The notes below the pieces were generated by a model. The model searched no databases. It was not told where the DNA came from and was given only the letters and a program-made list of their open reading frames with translations. Below, piece after piece: positions 8,275 through 15,725 of a stretch of DNA of 33,758 nt. The translations under genes were made by a program, and so were the position numbers. Numbering within the stretch: the stretch's first letter is position 1; the number at the start of each line of letters is the position of its first letter. The stretch is from Butyrivibrio sp. (lineage in GTDB: Bacteria > Bacillota > Clostridia > Lachnospirales > Lachnospiraceae): positions 1 to 33,758 of the forward strand of contig JAILJR010000216.1 in assembly GCA_024694565.1 (NCBI GenBank), read 5' to 3'.

Positions 8275-8936
8275 ATATTAAACATTTTCTCCGATGCGTT
8301 CTTGAGATCCCTGAATCTGAATATTACCAGAGCTGCAAGCAGGATCATGTAGAACATGATGCTCACAACTGCAGGCCAGGGAACTGTGTTCATTCCGTTT
8401 CTTATAAATATTATCTGGAAAAGAGATATCACAAAGTCAAGTACTATGTAGAGTATGTACTCGTCAAGTCGAAGCTTAAGTACCTTCGCTATCAGAATTG
8501 TAGCTATTGCAAGACCTATGAGTGTCATGGGGATCATCCATTGTACGCTCCAGCCGTGAAATCCGGTCTTTATATCCACGTAGTAATCGACAACTATGGC
8601 CACCAGAACTTCGAAGGTAATGACCTTAATAAGATTGTTCCGCAGGTACATGGTTGCAATTACATCTATCCAGGCTACGAATATTCCCAGCATAACAGGT
8701 CCTATGAAGGAATACTCGCCGTTTGTCATTATATTTACCGTTCCGAAAATTATCTCGGAAGCTATAAAAAGAAATGTACAGACCTTAAGGAAGGTTATGT
8801 TGCTTATCTTTCTCCTTTCAAGAGTGGGAAAGGCCGGGTTTTCGTTCCCCTCCACTTCCTGAAGCTGGCTCTGGCAGAGAGGACAGCACTCTTTTCTTCC
8901 CCTTATCTTAACGTTGCATTTTCTGCAATACTGCAT
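8271..8936 (-). CDS. Zinc-ribbon integral membrane protein (DUF6320-like)
   Basis: This is a 221-aa protein. Residues 1-27 form a zinc ribbon (CRKC and CPLC pairs). It is followed by about six hydrophobic segments from residue 50 on (VCTFLFIASEIIFGTV, VMLGIFVAWIDVIATMYL, VITFEVLVAIVVDYYV, MIPMTLIGLAIATILIAKV, YILYIVLDFVISLFQIIFI, VVSIMFYMILLAALVIF). From memory this is the DUF6320 type, often found beside alcohol-acetyltransferase-like genes, as here. It follows the acyltransferase by 12 bp and overlaps the esterase gene (ATGA), so the three appear to be one translation unit. The function is unknown; a membrane scaffold or acyl-group carrier partner is a guess. Confidence 0.8.
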   Translation of the reverse strand: MQYCRKCNVKIRGRKECCPLCQSQLQEVEGNENPAFPTLERRKISNITFLKVCTFLFIASEIIFGTVNIMTNGEYSFIGPVMLGIFVAWIDVIATMYLRNNLIKVITFEVLVAIVVDYYVDIKTGFHGWSVQWMIPMTLIGLAIATILIAKVLKLRLDEYILYIVLDFVISLFQIIFIRNGMNTVPWPAVVSIMFYMILLAALVIFRFRDLKNASEKMFNI

Positions 8937-8948
8937 TTTCCTGTTACC

Positions 8949-10211
8949 TCACTCATCATAATCATTTGTTCCAAGCTCTACCTCAATTCCCTCCTCGGTG
9001 AGACATCTGAAGAAATTGAGCATTATCTTGTGAGTCTTGAACGGAGATACCTCTCCGAATACCATCTTGTCCTTAAAGGTACAGACGCAGACCTGTTGGG
9101 AAGATGCTGTCATGAATGCCCCGAACCTGTCAATATAGCCCTCCACCTCCGGCGGCATCTTTAGCTGCCCCAGGTTGGACATCGACGTGGTTACTCCCCT
9201 CTTGGCAGCCCGGTCAAAGTGGCCTATGGTAAAGTCCTTGATAAAGAGCGGTACCATCTTGATGGCGAGATTGTGCTCCAGAGCCGAGTAGGAATTCATG
9301 GTTTTTTCAACATTCTCAGGTGAGAGCTTCTCCTTGAAATCCTTTGCAACAGGCTCTGTTATGCTCTTGAGCTCACCTGTGTAGTCCTTGGGGTCATAGA
9401 CAATGTTTATTACCCCGAAGAAGTTCCTGGCTGTTCCGCTCTTGTAAAACTGTCTGAGATTCACCGGAACACTCACCACTATGGGACGCTTCTTCTGAGT
9501 TCTGTTCATTCCCAGTATGACTGCCTTGATATAAAGAGCGACACACAGAACACCCACCGTTGAATCATAGCGGTGGGCGAGTTCAAGAAATTTGCCCGCA
9601 GAAACGGTCCCTTCGAGAAGATGCGGCAACAGGTTGTCATCCACCTCTCCGCTTACCTGGTAGGCCCTGACCGACTTCATCTCGTTGAGCTGCTTTAAGC
9701 CTTTCTGCTTGCTGTAATTGTCTGTAAACGCATCGACATTTTTCTCCTCCAGGGAAAAATCGTCGACCGGCTTAATATTGTCACTTAAGTTGTGTCTTAG
9801 CTGAAGATAGCGGATTATCAGGCTCTTAAAGAACATGAATGCTCCGGTACCGTCAGCAAGGACGTGGAACATTTCCAGGTTTATCCTCTTTTTATAGAAA
9901 TTAACCCTGTATAAAAGATTCTTTTTCCCCGGAAAATATATGGGAAGACAGGCCGGTGTATGCTCTTCCTCCACCAACGGCTTGATATAGCTGTCCTCCA
10001 GGTAGTACCAGAATATCCCTCTGTGTAGCACACAGTTAAAAAAAGGAAATTCCTCTATCGTATCATCAAGTGCACTTTGAAGTATCTCTTTGTTAACTTC
10101 CTCCCGCAGTTCACAGGTTAATCTGAAAACTCTGGTATTGGCTCCCTTGGCAGTAGATGGAACAATCTTAGCCGCGTTGTCGAGCTCATACCAATTTGCC
10201 TTTCTCTCCAT
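8949..10211 (-). CDS. Alcohol acetyltransferase-like / condensation-fold acyltransferase
   Basis: This is a 420-aa protein of the chloramphenicol acetyltransferase/condensation superfamily, closest to the alcohol acetyltransferase (AATase) type. The catalytic HxxxDG motif is intact as HVLADGTGA (His116, Asp120). Family-like segments include VFRLTCELREEVN, a KRPIVVSVPVNLRQFY strand and the late SNLGQ motif. No signal peptide or membrane segment is seen. The ribosome site is weak (AGAGG, about 13 nt away). It lies 32 bp after the GH120 gene and 12 bp before the zinc-ribbon membrane protein. It could transfer acyl groups to or from a sugar or lipid; donor and acceptor are not predictable from sequence. 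Confidence 0.8.
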   Translation of the reverse strand: MERKANWYELDNAAKIVPSTAKGANTRVFRLTCELREEVNKEILQSALDDTIEEFPFFNCVLHRGIFWYYLEDSYIKPLVEEEHTPACLPIYFPGKKNLLYRVNFYKKRINLEMFHVLADGTGAFMFFKSLIIRYLQLRHNLSDNIKPVDDFSLEEKNVDAFTDNYSKQKGLKQLNEMKSVRAYQVSGEVDDNLLPHLLEGTVSAGKFLELAHRYDSTVGVLCVALYIKAVILGMNRTQKKRPIVVSVPVNLRQFYKSGTARNFFGVINIVYDPKDYTGELKSITEPVAKDFKEKLSPENVEKTMNSYSALEHNLAIKMVPLFIKDFTIGHFDRAAKRGVTTSMSNLGQLKMPPEVEGYIDRFGAFMTASSQQVCVCTFKDKMVFGEVSPFKTHKIMLNFFRCLTEEGIEVELGTNDYDE

Positions 10212-10243
10212 GAAAACGTAACAACCTCTGTCTCTAATTATTT

Positions 10244-12880
10244 TCAGAGCTTCTCAAGCCGCTCTGTGACTATGTCCATATCCTTCCGGCTCATCCTGAA
10301 AATTACATCCTCAAGGGATATGAACTTCTTATTCTTTATAAATTTCAGGTATCTGGTGGTAAAGCGCATCTTTATTCCCTTGCTCTCGATGCCGGAATTC
10401 ACCTTGTCCTGAATAGTTGCACAGGTATCTGCCGGATTGTGTGTCATACTCTTACTCAGAATGCACAGCAGAGTGCCCGCCGTCCTGACAAGTCCCTCGC
10501 AATTAGGATCATCTGACACGTCAAGTGACTGAAGTGCCCCGACAGACCACTTCTTCAAATTATGATATATACCGTACTCACAGTCAAGTTCTACCAGCTT
10601 GTCGTTGGCACCGTCATAGAGCCAGACCTCATTGCCCTTTACGAACATGTCCCTTACCCTGAACAGTGCTCCCTCATATGGGAAAGAAATGCCGGCACTC
10701 TCACAGCCTGTCAGCATGATATTTGCATTTATTTCCTCTACAATGTCCTCAGGCTCCGGAAGCTCCTCCCTGACAGTAAAGTTGGGCTCAGCCGGGTTTA
10801 CAGGTCCCTGCTCCTTCTCCTCTATCCTTGCGCTCTCCTCATGGCTTATCTTGTATATGCCAAAGCCCGGGGTCTGCACCGTAAACCTGTCAGTGTTGCA
10901 CTCCTCAAAGGGACCGGATACCGGGTATCTGCCCCTCTTTCTGCCGAAATAGTCGGTGTCAAACATTATGGCACTTCCATCAGGATTTTCAAACCTCTGC
11001 TCAGGCTCAAATGCCACTCCCAAAACCTCAGTATTGATGGGCATAGTAAATGACCTTGGAAGGTACTCGTAGAGATTGGTGTGAATTGTATATCTTCCGC
11101 CCTCTTCATCCAGATAGAGACTGATCTTGTGATCCTTATCCACATGTGCAGCCGGTTCAAAGTCACAGGACCTTGCACCGTTGTAATAGGCGTTGCCACC
11201 CATATAAACAGGGAGATGGTCGTAATAAATATCCTTGGACCCGTTTTCCTCTTCCGCACCCTTTCTGAACCTTGCAAAATATTCTGAGGGCGCCGGGTAG
11301 TGATTATAGGGACAGGTTCCGCATATGAAATTATTTTTGTCCATGGTATCGGAATTCTGGGCAATGCAGAAATCGAGAAGATCCTGTCTTACCTTTTTCT
11401 GGACAAATATATTGTTGTAGAACCTTGCATCGCCGTGAAGTATAGTCATGAAGCCTGCAATCATTGTGGAATGAGGGACATGGTAAGGAGTATATCTGTC
11501 CGTTGCAAACTTTTTGCCCAAATTGTCCGCTCCGCTCCCAACAAAGGAGAAAGACCCGTTTATCAGATTGTGCACCAGAGCAATTCCCTGGGTGCTCAGT
11601 CTGCAGGCTATATCCGACAGAAGCAGATTGTGGTCGATAATGGTCGGTCCATGGGAGACCTCTACAAAAATATCCTCTCCGAGAGACAGGCTGTCCTCAA
11701 TGATCGTCCCCTCCGGAGGAACGTTGTCATGAAGGAAGTTCTGGGATACCCTCGTCCCCTGTGCCTCCCAGTCAAGCCATATTCCCCTTGTGCAGTGATC
11801 GATATGATTTCTCCTGATAATGGTATCAATTGCCGCGTGCAGCTTGATACCACCTATTTCAGCTCCTGCCAGGTTGTGCTTATTGTTGATGTGATGGATA
11901 TGATTGTCTTCTATCAGCGAAAAAGCGCCGCCCATGTGTCCCACAATTCCTGTCTGCCCGCAGTCATGAATATCACAGCGCCTTACAATGTGAGAGCCGA
12001 CATTCTCCCTTGTCCAGCCTTCATTGACAGCCTGACACACGGCATCACGCTGCGTCTGGGTGCCGTCCTTGACCCAGCTGGTGGTCCACTTGTTGTTATT
12101 GCCCTTCTGATAATACTTTCCGAGGGTAATGCCGCTGCACTTGGACTCATATATGTGGCAGTCCTCAATAATCCAGCCCTTAGACCAGTTGGGACCAACC
12201 ATCCCCGGCTGAAATGCTGTGGGTGGTGCCCACTGCGTGGCAGCACATCTGATGGTAAAGCCGCAGAGAGAAATGTAATTGATCCCCGTCTTTTCAGGGA
12301 AAAAACAGGCCTTTCTCACTGAGATCTCTATGTTCTCTTCATTAGGATTTCTGTCCTTAAAATTTGCATAGATGATGGTATTGCCGTCCTCCTGGGCTGC
12401 ATACCATACATACTCGGTAAAATCCGGATCCCAGGACCTCTTGTCCTTCTGCGGATTCATGACAAGTGAGAGGTCAAAGACCTCGTACATGGACTTGCCG
12501 TCAATATAGATATCGCCTGTGTGTGGAATCGTATTGGATGACCAGAACCAGTCACCATGGATCTGCTCCGTAAAGGGGTTGTATCCCCCGAAGAAGCTGT
12601 TAGGAATTCTTACACGCCAGATGTCTTCAAACCTCTCCCAGCCATCAAGGCGCTCTGCACCCGTGATGATGGCCTCTCCTCTTGACGTGCTGATATACTG
12701 GATCCTGCCGGATTCAGTTCCGGAATTAGCCGGTCTTACCCACTCGCGGTATATTCCTGGAGCTACAAATACTATGTCTCCGGCAACTGCCACATTGGCA
12801 GCCTCCTGAATGGTCTTAAACGGATGACCAATTGAGCCGTCACCACTTCTAAGTACATTTCCAGATACATAAATCTGCAT
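10244..12880 (-). CDS. xylC: GH120 beta-xylosidase (right-handed beta-helix) with C-terminal extension
   Basis: This 878-aa protein aligns by eye with the GH120 beta-xylosidase XylC of Thermoanaerobacterium. Shared segments include GIYREWV, IPNSFFG, TQWAPPTAFQPGMVGPNWSK, GGIKLHAAID, WLDWEAQGTRVS and FVEVSHGP. The XylC catalytic pair Asp382 and Glu405 corresponds to Asp370 (WLDWEAQ) and Glu407 (VEVSHGP), with about 14 extra residues inserted between them. It should release xylose from short xylo-oligosaccharides. There is no signal peptide: the beta-helix start IYVSGN lies at residue 3, so it is cytosolic. Known GH120 enzymes are ~640 aa. The extra ~200 residues after about 680 (NANIMLTGCESAGISFPYEG onward, Lys/Arg-rich at the end) are not recognised. 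The start at 12880 has AGGGGGTG upstream. It is first in a cluster with an acyltransferase, a membrane protein and an esterase. Confidence 0.93.
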   Translation of the reverse strand: MQIYVSGNVLRSGDGSIGHPFKTIQEAANVAVAGDIVFVAPGIYREWVRPANSGTESGRIQYISTSRGEAIITGAERLDGWERFEDIWRVRIPNSFFGGYNPFTEQIHGDWFWSSNTIPHTGDIYIDGKSMYEVFDLSLVMNPQKDKRSWDPDFTEYVWYAAQEDGNTIIYANFKDRNPNEENIEISVRKACFFPEKTGINYISLCGFTIRCAATQWAPPTAFQPGMVGPNWSKGWIIEDCHIYESKCSGITLGKYYQKGNNNKWTTSWVKDGTQTQRDAVCQAVNEGWTRENVGSHIVRRCDIHDCGQTGIVGHMGGAFSLIEDNHIHHINNKHNLAGAEIGGIKLHAAIDTIIRRNHIDHCTRGIWLDWEAQGTRVSQNFLHDNVPPEGTIIEDSLSLGEDIFVEVSHGPTIIDHNLLLSDIACRLSTQGIALVHNLINGSFSFVGSGADNLGKKFATDRYTPYHVPHSTMIAGFMTILHGDARFYNNIFVQKKVRQDLLDFCIAQNSDTMDKNNFICGTCPYNHYPAPSEYFARFRKGAEEENGSKDIYYDHLPVYMGGNAYYNGARSCDFEPAAHVDKDHKISLYLDEEGGRYTIHTNLYEYLPRSFTMPINTEVLGVAFEPEQRFENPDGSAIMFDTDYFGRKRGRYPVSGPFEECNTDRFTVQTPGFGIYKISHEESARIEEKEQGPVNPAEPNFTVREELPEPEDIVEEINANIMLTGCESAGISFPYEGALFRVRDMFVKGNEVWLYDGANDKLVELDCEYGIYHNLKKWSVGALQSLDVSDDPNCEGLVRTAGTLLCILSKSMTHNPADTCATIQDKVNSGIESKGIKMRFTTRYLKFIKNKKFISLEDVIFRMSRKDMDIVTERLEKL

Positions 12881-12974
12881 AAATTCACCCCCTGTTTATT
12901 ATCCTAAAAAAGCGCCTGTGCCTGCTTTCCAGGGACGGTAGTTACAATTTCCATAACCTGCTTAACACTACCTT

Positions 12975-13004
12975 TTGACACCTTAATACTAATTATAATA
13001 CTAT
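12975..13004 (+). promoter_or_regulatory. Sigma-A promoter of the 30-aa peptide gene
   Basis: A consensus TTGACA (12975-12980) and TACTAT (12999-13004) are 18 bp apart on the plus strand. Alternative AT-rich -10 hexamers lie nearby. The rest of 12881-13037 is a divergent intergenic region shared with the GH120 gene; I could not assign the minus-strand promoter. Confidence 0.6.
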
Positions 13005-13017
13005 TATAAAAAAAGTG

Positions 13018-13036
13018 TTGTTAAAGGAGTTAACAA
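13018..13036 (+). promoter_or_regulatory. Hairpin or dyad presenting the Shine-Dalgarno of the 30-aa gene
   Basis: TTGTTAA (13018-13024) and TTAACAA (13030-13036) are a perfect 7-bp inverted repeat whose 5-nt centre is AGGAG, the ribosome site, one base before the ATG at 13038. The stem would hold the Shine-Dalgarno in its loop and block the start region. As DNA it could equally be an operator. Confidence 0.5.
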
Positions 13037-13037
13037 A

Positions 13038-13130
13038 ATGGCAAGAATGAAATTTATCTATGCAGCGGCTATACTTTCAGCCTTTGTTCTGGCCGGTCTG
13101 CTTATAAGCTTTATCAGCTCCCTGTTCTGA
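13038..13130 (+). CDS. 30-aa single-pass membrane peptide
   Basis: This short frame encodes a 30-residue peptide: a basic N-terminus (MARMK), then a continuous hydrophobic segment (FIYAAAILSAFVLAGLLI) and SFISSLF. It would fit a single transmembrane helix with the N-terminus inside. It has a consensus promoter and AAAGGAG 8 nt before the ATG, better signals than many larger genes here. It is divergent from the GH120 cluster. I recognise no family. Small membrane peptides of this kind often bind and tune transporters or sensors, but no partner can be named. Confidence 0.6.
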   Translation: MARMKFIYAAAILSAFVLAGLLISFISSLF

Positions 13131-13180
13131 CCGGGGTGAGGATCTCATAAGCAGCCCTTGCATTATCATGATCATGTCTG

Positions 13181-14329
13181 TTATCCAAGAATTTTCTTAT
13201 TCTGGTAGAGATCTGAGTCAGCTCTGGCAATGAAGGTCTGGATTGGAATCGGGGAGTCGTAGTTGTACTGCGCAATCCCTATTCCGATATTTATATCGTA
13301 AGGAGCGCCGTCTGAAGCGGATGCTCTCCTTACGTTATTCCTGATCTGATCTGCAAGCCAGGTAGCTTCTGCTCTGTATGCCATCTGGGCAACTATCACA
13401 AACTCGTCCCCGCCATATCTTGATACGAACATCCTGCTCCTCTGCCCCTGACAGGCTTCCTTAATGGCGCCCGCAACTCTTATCAGCGCCCTGTCACCCT
13501 CTGAATGGCCATAGGAATCATTGATATTCTTGAGCTTGTCAATGTCAACCATCAGAAGAAACAGACTCATGCCCGCATCCTCGCTCTTTATCTTCTGTAT
13601 AAGGTACTTGTACATCTGATTTCTGTTGTTGGTCTGTGTCAGCGGATCAATTGAGATCAGATTGTCCAGGGATGTGATATAGACATAATAAACAGCTATT
13701 ACGGTCCCGTAGCAAAGAAGCGGCAGCCTCCAGTAAACTGCCTGGAGCACTCCGAGGATTATGGGCGCAAAGGGAAACACTCCTATCATGAAATATATCT
13801 CCCTGTCCACATACCTTTCCTTGTTCAGAAACCTTCCAAAAGCCTTTACTGACGATGCAAACATGTATCCAAAGGGGACAAGTATAAGAAGAACATAAAA
13901 CTGACCGTTCACAATCTCATTCTTGTCGTTCACATAGAAGGCAAGACCCGTCCAGTAGGCACTTATACACAGTATTGCGGAAATGACCACAGGGATACCG
14001 AGAAGACGCCTGTGCAGCGTGTTGTCCACTAACTTTTCCTTCTGAAAGGTTTCGGACACAATAAACCACCCATAGGCTGCAAAGCTTATGAGAATATAGG
14101 TGATGGTATTCGACAAATACAAAAGATTCTTTGAGGCGGCGATTGTCCCGCTGTCCAGAAGCGACCAGAAGATCTCTGCCGCATAATAGAGCATCAGGAC
14201 AAATATCAGATTTCCCATATATATCATAGAGGCGCGCTTGTTAACGCCATTCATGATCTTAAACAAAATAAGAGAAAGCAGTACCATGCACGCCAGGTGA
14301 GCCTGTATAAAATAAACGACGTACCCCAA
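13181..14329 (-). CDS. Membrane-bound diguanylate cyclase (GGDEF)
   Basis: It makes cyclic di-GMP from two GTP. The first ~220 residues hold six to seven hydrophobic segments and probably form a membrane sensor. The C-terminal GGDEF domain begins at DPLTQTNNRNQM and has an intact RYGGDEF (GGDEF at residues 306-310) and VDIDKLKNINDSYGH. The inhibitory RxxD site is absent, reading RSRM, so product inhibition by that site is unlikely. I start the gene at a TTG at 14329, nine nt after GGAGG. A longer frame from another TTG at 14359 has no ribosome site. It follows the 90-aa gene by about 60 bp and probably shares its promoter. The input signal is unknown. Confidence 0.92.
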   Translation of the reverse strand: MGYVVYFIQAHLACMVLLSLILFKIMNGVNKRASMIYMGNLIFVLMLYYAAEIFWSLLDSGTIAASKNLLYLSNTITYILISFAAYGWFIVSETFQKEKLVDNTLHRRLLGIPVVISAILCISAYWTGLAFYVNDKNEIVNGQFYVLLILVPFGYMFASSVKAFGRFLNKERYVDREIYFMIGVFPFAPIILGVLQAVYWRLPLLCYGTVIAVYYVYITSLDNLISIDPLTQTNNRNQMYKYLIQKIKSEDAGMSLFLLMVDIDKLKNINDSYGHSEGDRALIRVAGAIKEACQGQRSRMFVSRYGGDEFVIVAQMAYRAEATWLADQIRNNVRRASASDGAPYDINIGIGIAQYNYDSPIPIQTFIARADSDLYQNKKILG

Positions 14330-14388
14330 AACTTCAAGCCTCCAAAATATAAAGTGCAAACCGGGTCTATCTGAAGATTTTCCCGATT

Positions 14389-14661
14389 TTACGCACCCCC
14401 GGCTATTGCCTTCAGCGCTTCAAATTCAGAATCATAGACACCGCCCATATTTCCAAGCTCTTCCCAGGTATACCACTGACCGGAAAGCTGGACTCCGCGT
14501 ATTGACACATCTGTAGCTATTACCATAAACGGCTTATGGTTAACTACAATATAGCATGTTCTGTTCAGCCCGAAAGGCGTCACAAAAACATGTCCTGTAT
14601 CTATGAGATGATTAAGTTGATCCAGTGAAAGGTTTTTGGATAATGGAACTGTTCTTATCAT
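14389..14661 (-). CDS. Uncharacterised 90-aa protein upstream of the diguanylate cyclase
   Basis: The product begins MIRTVPLSKNLSLDQLNHLI and is a mixed alpha/beta protein with no membrane segment or cysteine cluster other than one Cys. I do not recognise a family. The start at 14661 is set by an AAAGGAAGGG ribosome site; an upstream in-frame ATG at 14688 lacks one. It has a good promoter at 14720-14748 and is likely co-transcribed with the GGDEF gene, so a role in c-di-GMP signalling is possible but not shown. Confidence 0.7.
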   Translation of the reverse strand: MIRTVPLSKNLSLDQLNHLIDTGHVFVTPFGLNRTCYIVVNHKPFMVIATDVSIRGVQLSGQWYTWEELGNMGGVYDSEFEALKAIAGGA

Positions 14662-14700
14662 TTTTTCCCTTCCTTTAGGAATTATCATCTAAAAAGCCAA

Positions 14701-14748
14701 GCCAGAAAGTACATCATTAATTATACTATCTGGCTATTTTAGTGTAAA
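14701..14748 (-). promoter_or_regulatory. Sigma-A promoter overlapped by an 11-bp dyad
   Basis: On the minus strand TTTACA (14748-14743) and TATAAT (14725-14720) are exactly 17 bp apart. An inverted repeat, TACTATCTGGC (14724-14734) and GCCAGAAAGTA (14701-14711), matches at 10 of 11 positions and covers the -10 and start site. A T5 tract follows after TTGGC, so the repeat might instead act as a terminator or 5' hairpin. It drives the 90-aa gene and the GGDEF gene. Confidence 0.65.
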
Positions 14749-14819
14749 TTCGTTTATATTTTTTTTATATTTTGCACCCAGGCAGGTACCGGTCACGAAT
14801 AAGTGTAAAGACAGACCAC

Positions 14820-14859
14820 GACAGGCCATCTCAAATGAAGATCTGTACGGTCCTGTCCT
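14820..14859 (-). repeat. Inverted-repeat element downstream of yggS, copy 2
   Basis: GACAGGCCATC (14820-14830) and TGTACGGTCCTGTCCT (14844-14859) match the arms of the hairpin at 5307-5352, while the loop sequence is different. The arms pair as GACAGG/CCTGTC plus further base pairs. It lies 50 bp after the yggS stop and may act as its 3' hairpin. The rest of 14749-14907 shows nothing else I can name. Confidence 0.5.
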
Positions 14860-14907
14860 GATCCGGCCAGGCACAGAATTGTAACCTGTTTGCTGAACAG
14901 ATTGAAG

Positions 14908-15600
14908 TCATACTGAGTAATCACGCTCACCAAAAATGCCTGTTCCTACTCTTACGAAGGTGGCGCCCTCTTCTATGGCCACCTCGTAGTCACCGGTCAT
15001 GCCCATTGAGAGAGTGTCCATTTTTGATGGGAGAATGTTTGTGTCATTAATGCTTCCCATCAACTCTCTAAGACCCTTGAAGTATTGTCTGTTGCTCTCG
15101 GGATCGTCGGTGTAGGGCGCTATGGTCATGAGACCTCTGATGTTAAGGTGAGGCAGGGAAGCTATCTCTTTTACGAAGGAAGGAACTTCTTCCGGAGAAA
15201 GACCGAATTTCGTGTCCTCATGAGCCATGTTTACCTCTATCAGGACGTCTATGTTCATATCGTGCCTGGAAAACTGTTTCTCAATCTCCTGTGCAAGCTT
15301 TATGTTGTCAACTGAATGGATCATGCAGACCTTTCCCGGAAGATACTTTACCTTATTGGCCTGAAGATGTCCTATCATGTGCCAGCTTAGGGGCTCAGTG
15401 ATCTCCTCGGTCTTTTGCTGTATCTCCTGAACCTTGTTCTCGCCAAAAACCGTAATACCACACTCCATAGCCTGCCTTATATCACTAACCGGCTTAGTCT
15501 TACTTACCGCAATAAGAGTAACCCCACTCCTGTCTCTCCCTGCTCTTTCGCATGCAGCCTGTATATTTTTTTCAACTATTTCAAGATTATCGCGTATCAT
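14908..15600 (-). CDS. yggS: YggS/YlmE-type pyridoxal phosphate homeostasis protein
   Basis: This 230-aa PLP-binding TIM-barrel protein buffers pyridoxal phosphate and affects amino-acid pools; it is not a catabolic racemase. Family marks are LIAVSKTKP with the PLP lysine Lys34, FGENKVQE, WHMIGHLQANK, SVDN, VNMAHEDTKFGL, GLMTIAPY, LSMGMTGDYEVAI and RVGTGIFG. Length is normal. The ATG at 15600 has AAGGAGA 7 nt upstream. It often sits beside sepF and cell-division genes in Firmicutes, but here it stands alone, divergent from the PilZ gene. Confidence 0.96.
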   Translation of the reverse strand: MIRDNLEIVEKNIQAACERAGRDRSGVTLIAVSKTKPVSDIRQAMECGITVFGENKVQEIQQKTEEITEPLSWHMIGHLQANKVKYLPGKVCMIHSVDNIKLAQEIEKQFSRHDMNIDVLIEVNMAHEDTKFGLSPEEVPSFVKEIASLPHLNIRGLMTIAPYTDDPESNRQYFKGLRELMGSINDTNILPSKMDTLSMGMTGDYEVAIEEGATFVRVGTGIFGERDYSV

Positions 15601-15668
15601 TTTAGGTCTCCTTTTTTGTAGATTTTTTCATGTATCTAGTATATCATAAACCTTAGGAATACAATGTA

Positions 15669-15697
15669 TTGAGAGCGACAAGCAGCCAATAAAATAT
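15669..15697 (+). promoter_or_regulatory. Possible promoter of the PilZ gene
   Basis: TTGAGA (15669-15674) and AAATAT (15692-15697) are 17 bp apart on the plus strand. The ribosome site AGGGGGAG lies at 15713-15720. The -10 is imperfect, so this is tentative. Confidence 0.4.
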
Positions 15698-15725
15698 CTA
15701 CAATTCAGTTGCAGGGGGAGAAGTT

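Noticed and set aside
11300..12322. 340-codon open frame on the plus strand
   Set aside because: It lies fully antisense to the GH120 gene, has no ribosome site, and its translation shows no domain-like pattern.
13165..13176. CATGATCATG palindrome after the GGDEF gene
   Set aside because: It is short, with no T-tract and no link to a promoter; likely chance.
14330..14359. Longer diguanylate cyclase start at TTG 14359
   Set aside because: There is no Shine-Dalgarno upstream, while GGAGG within this stretch points to the TTG at 14329.
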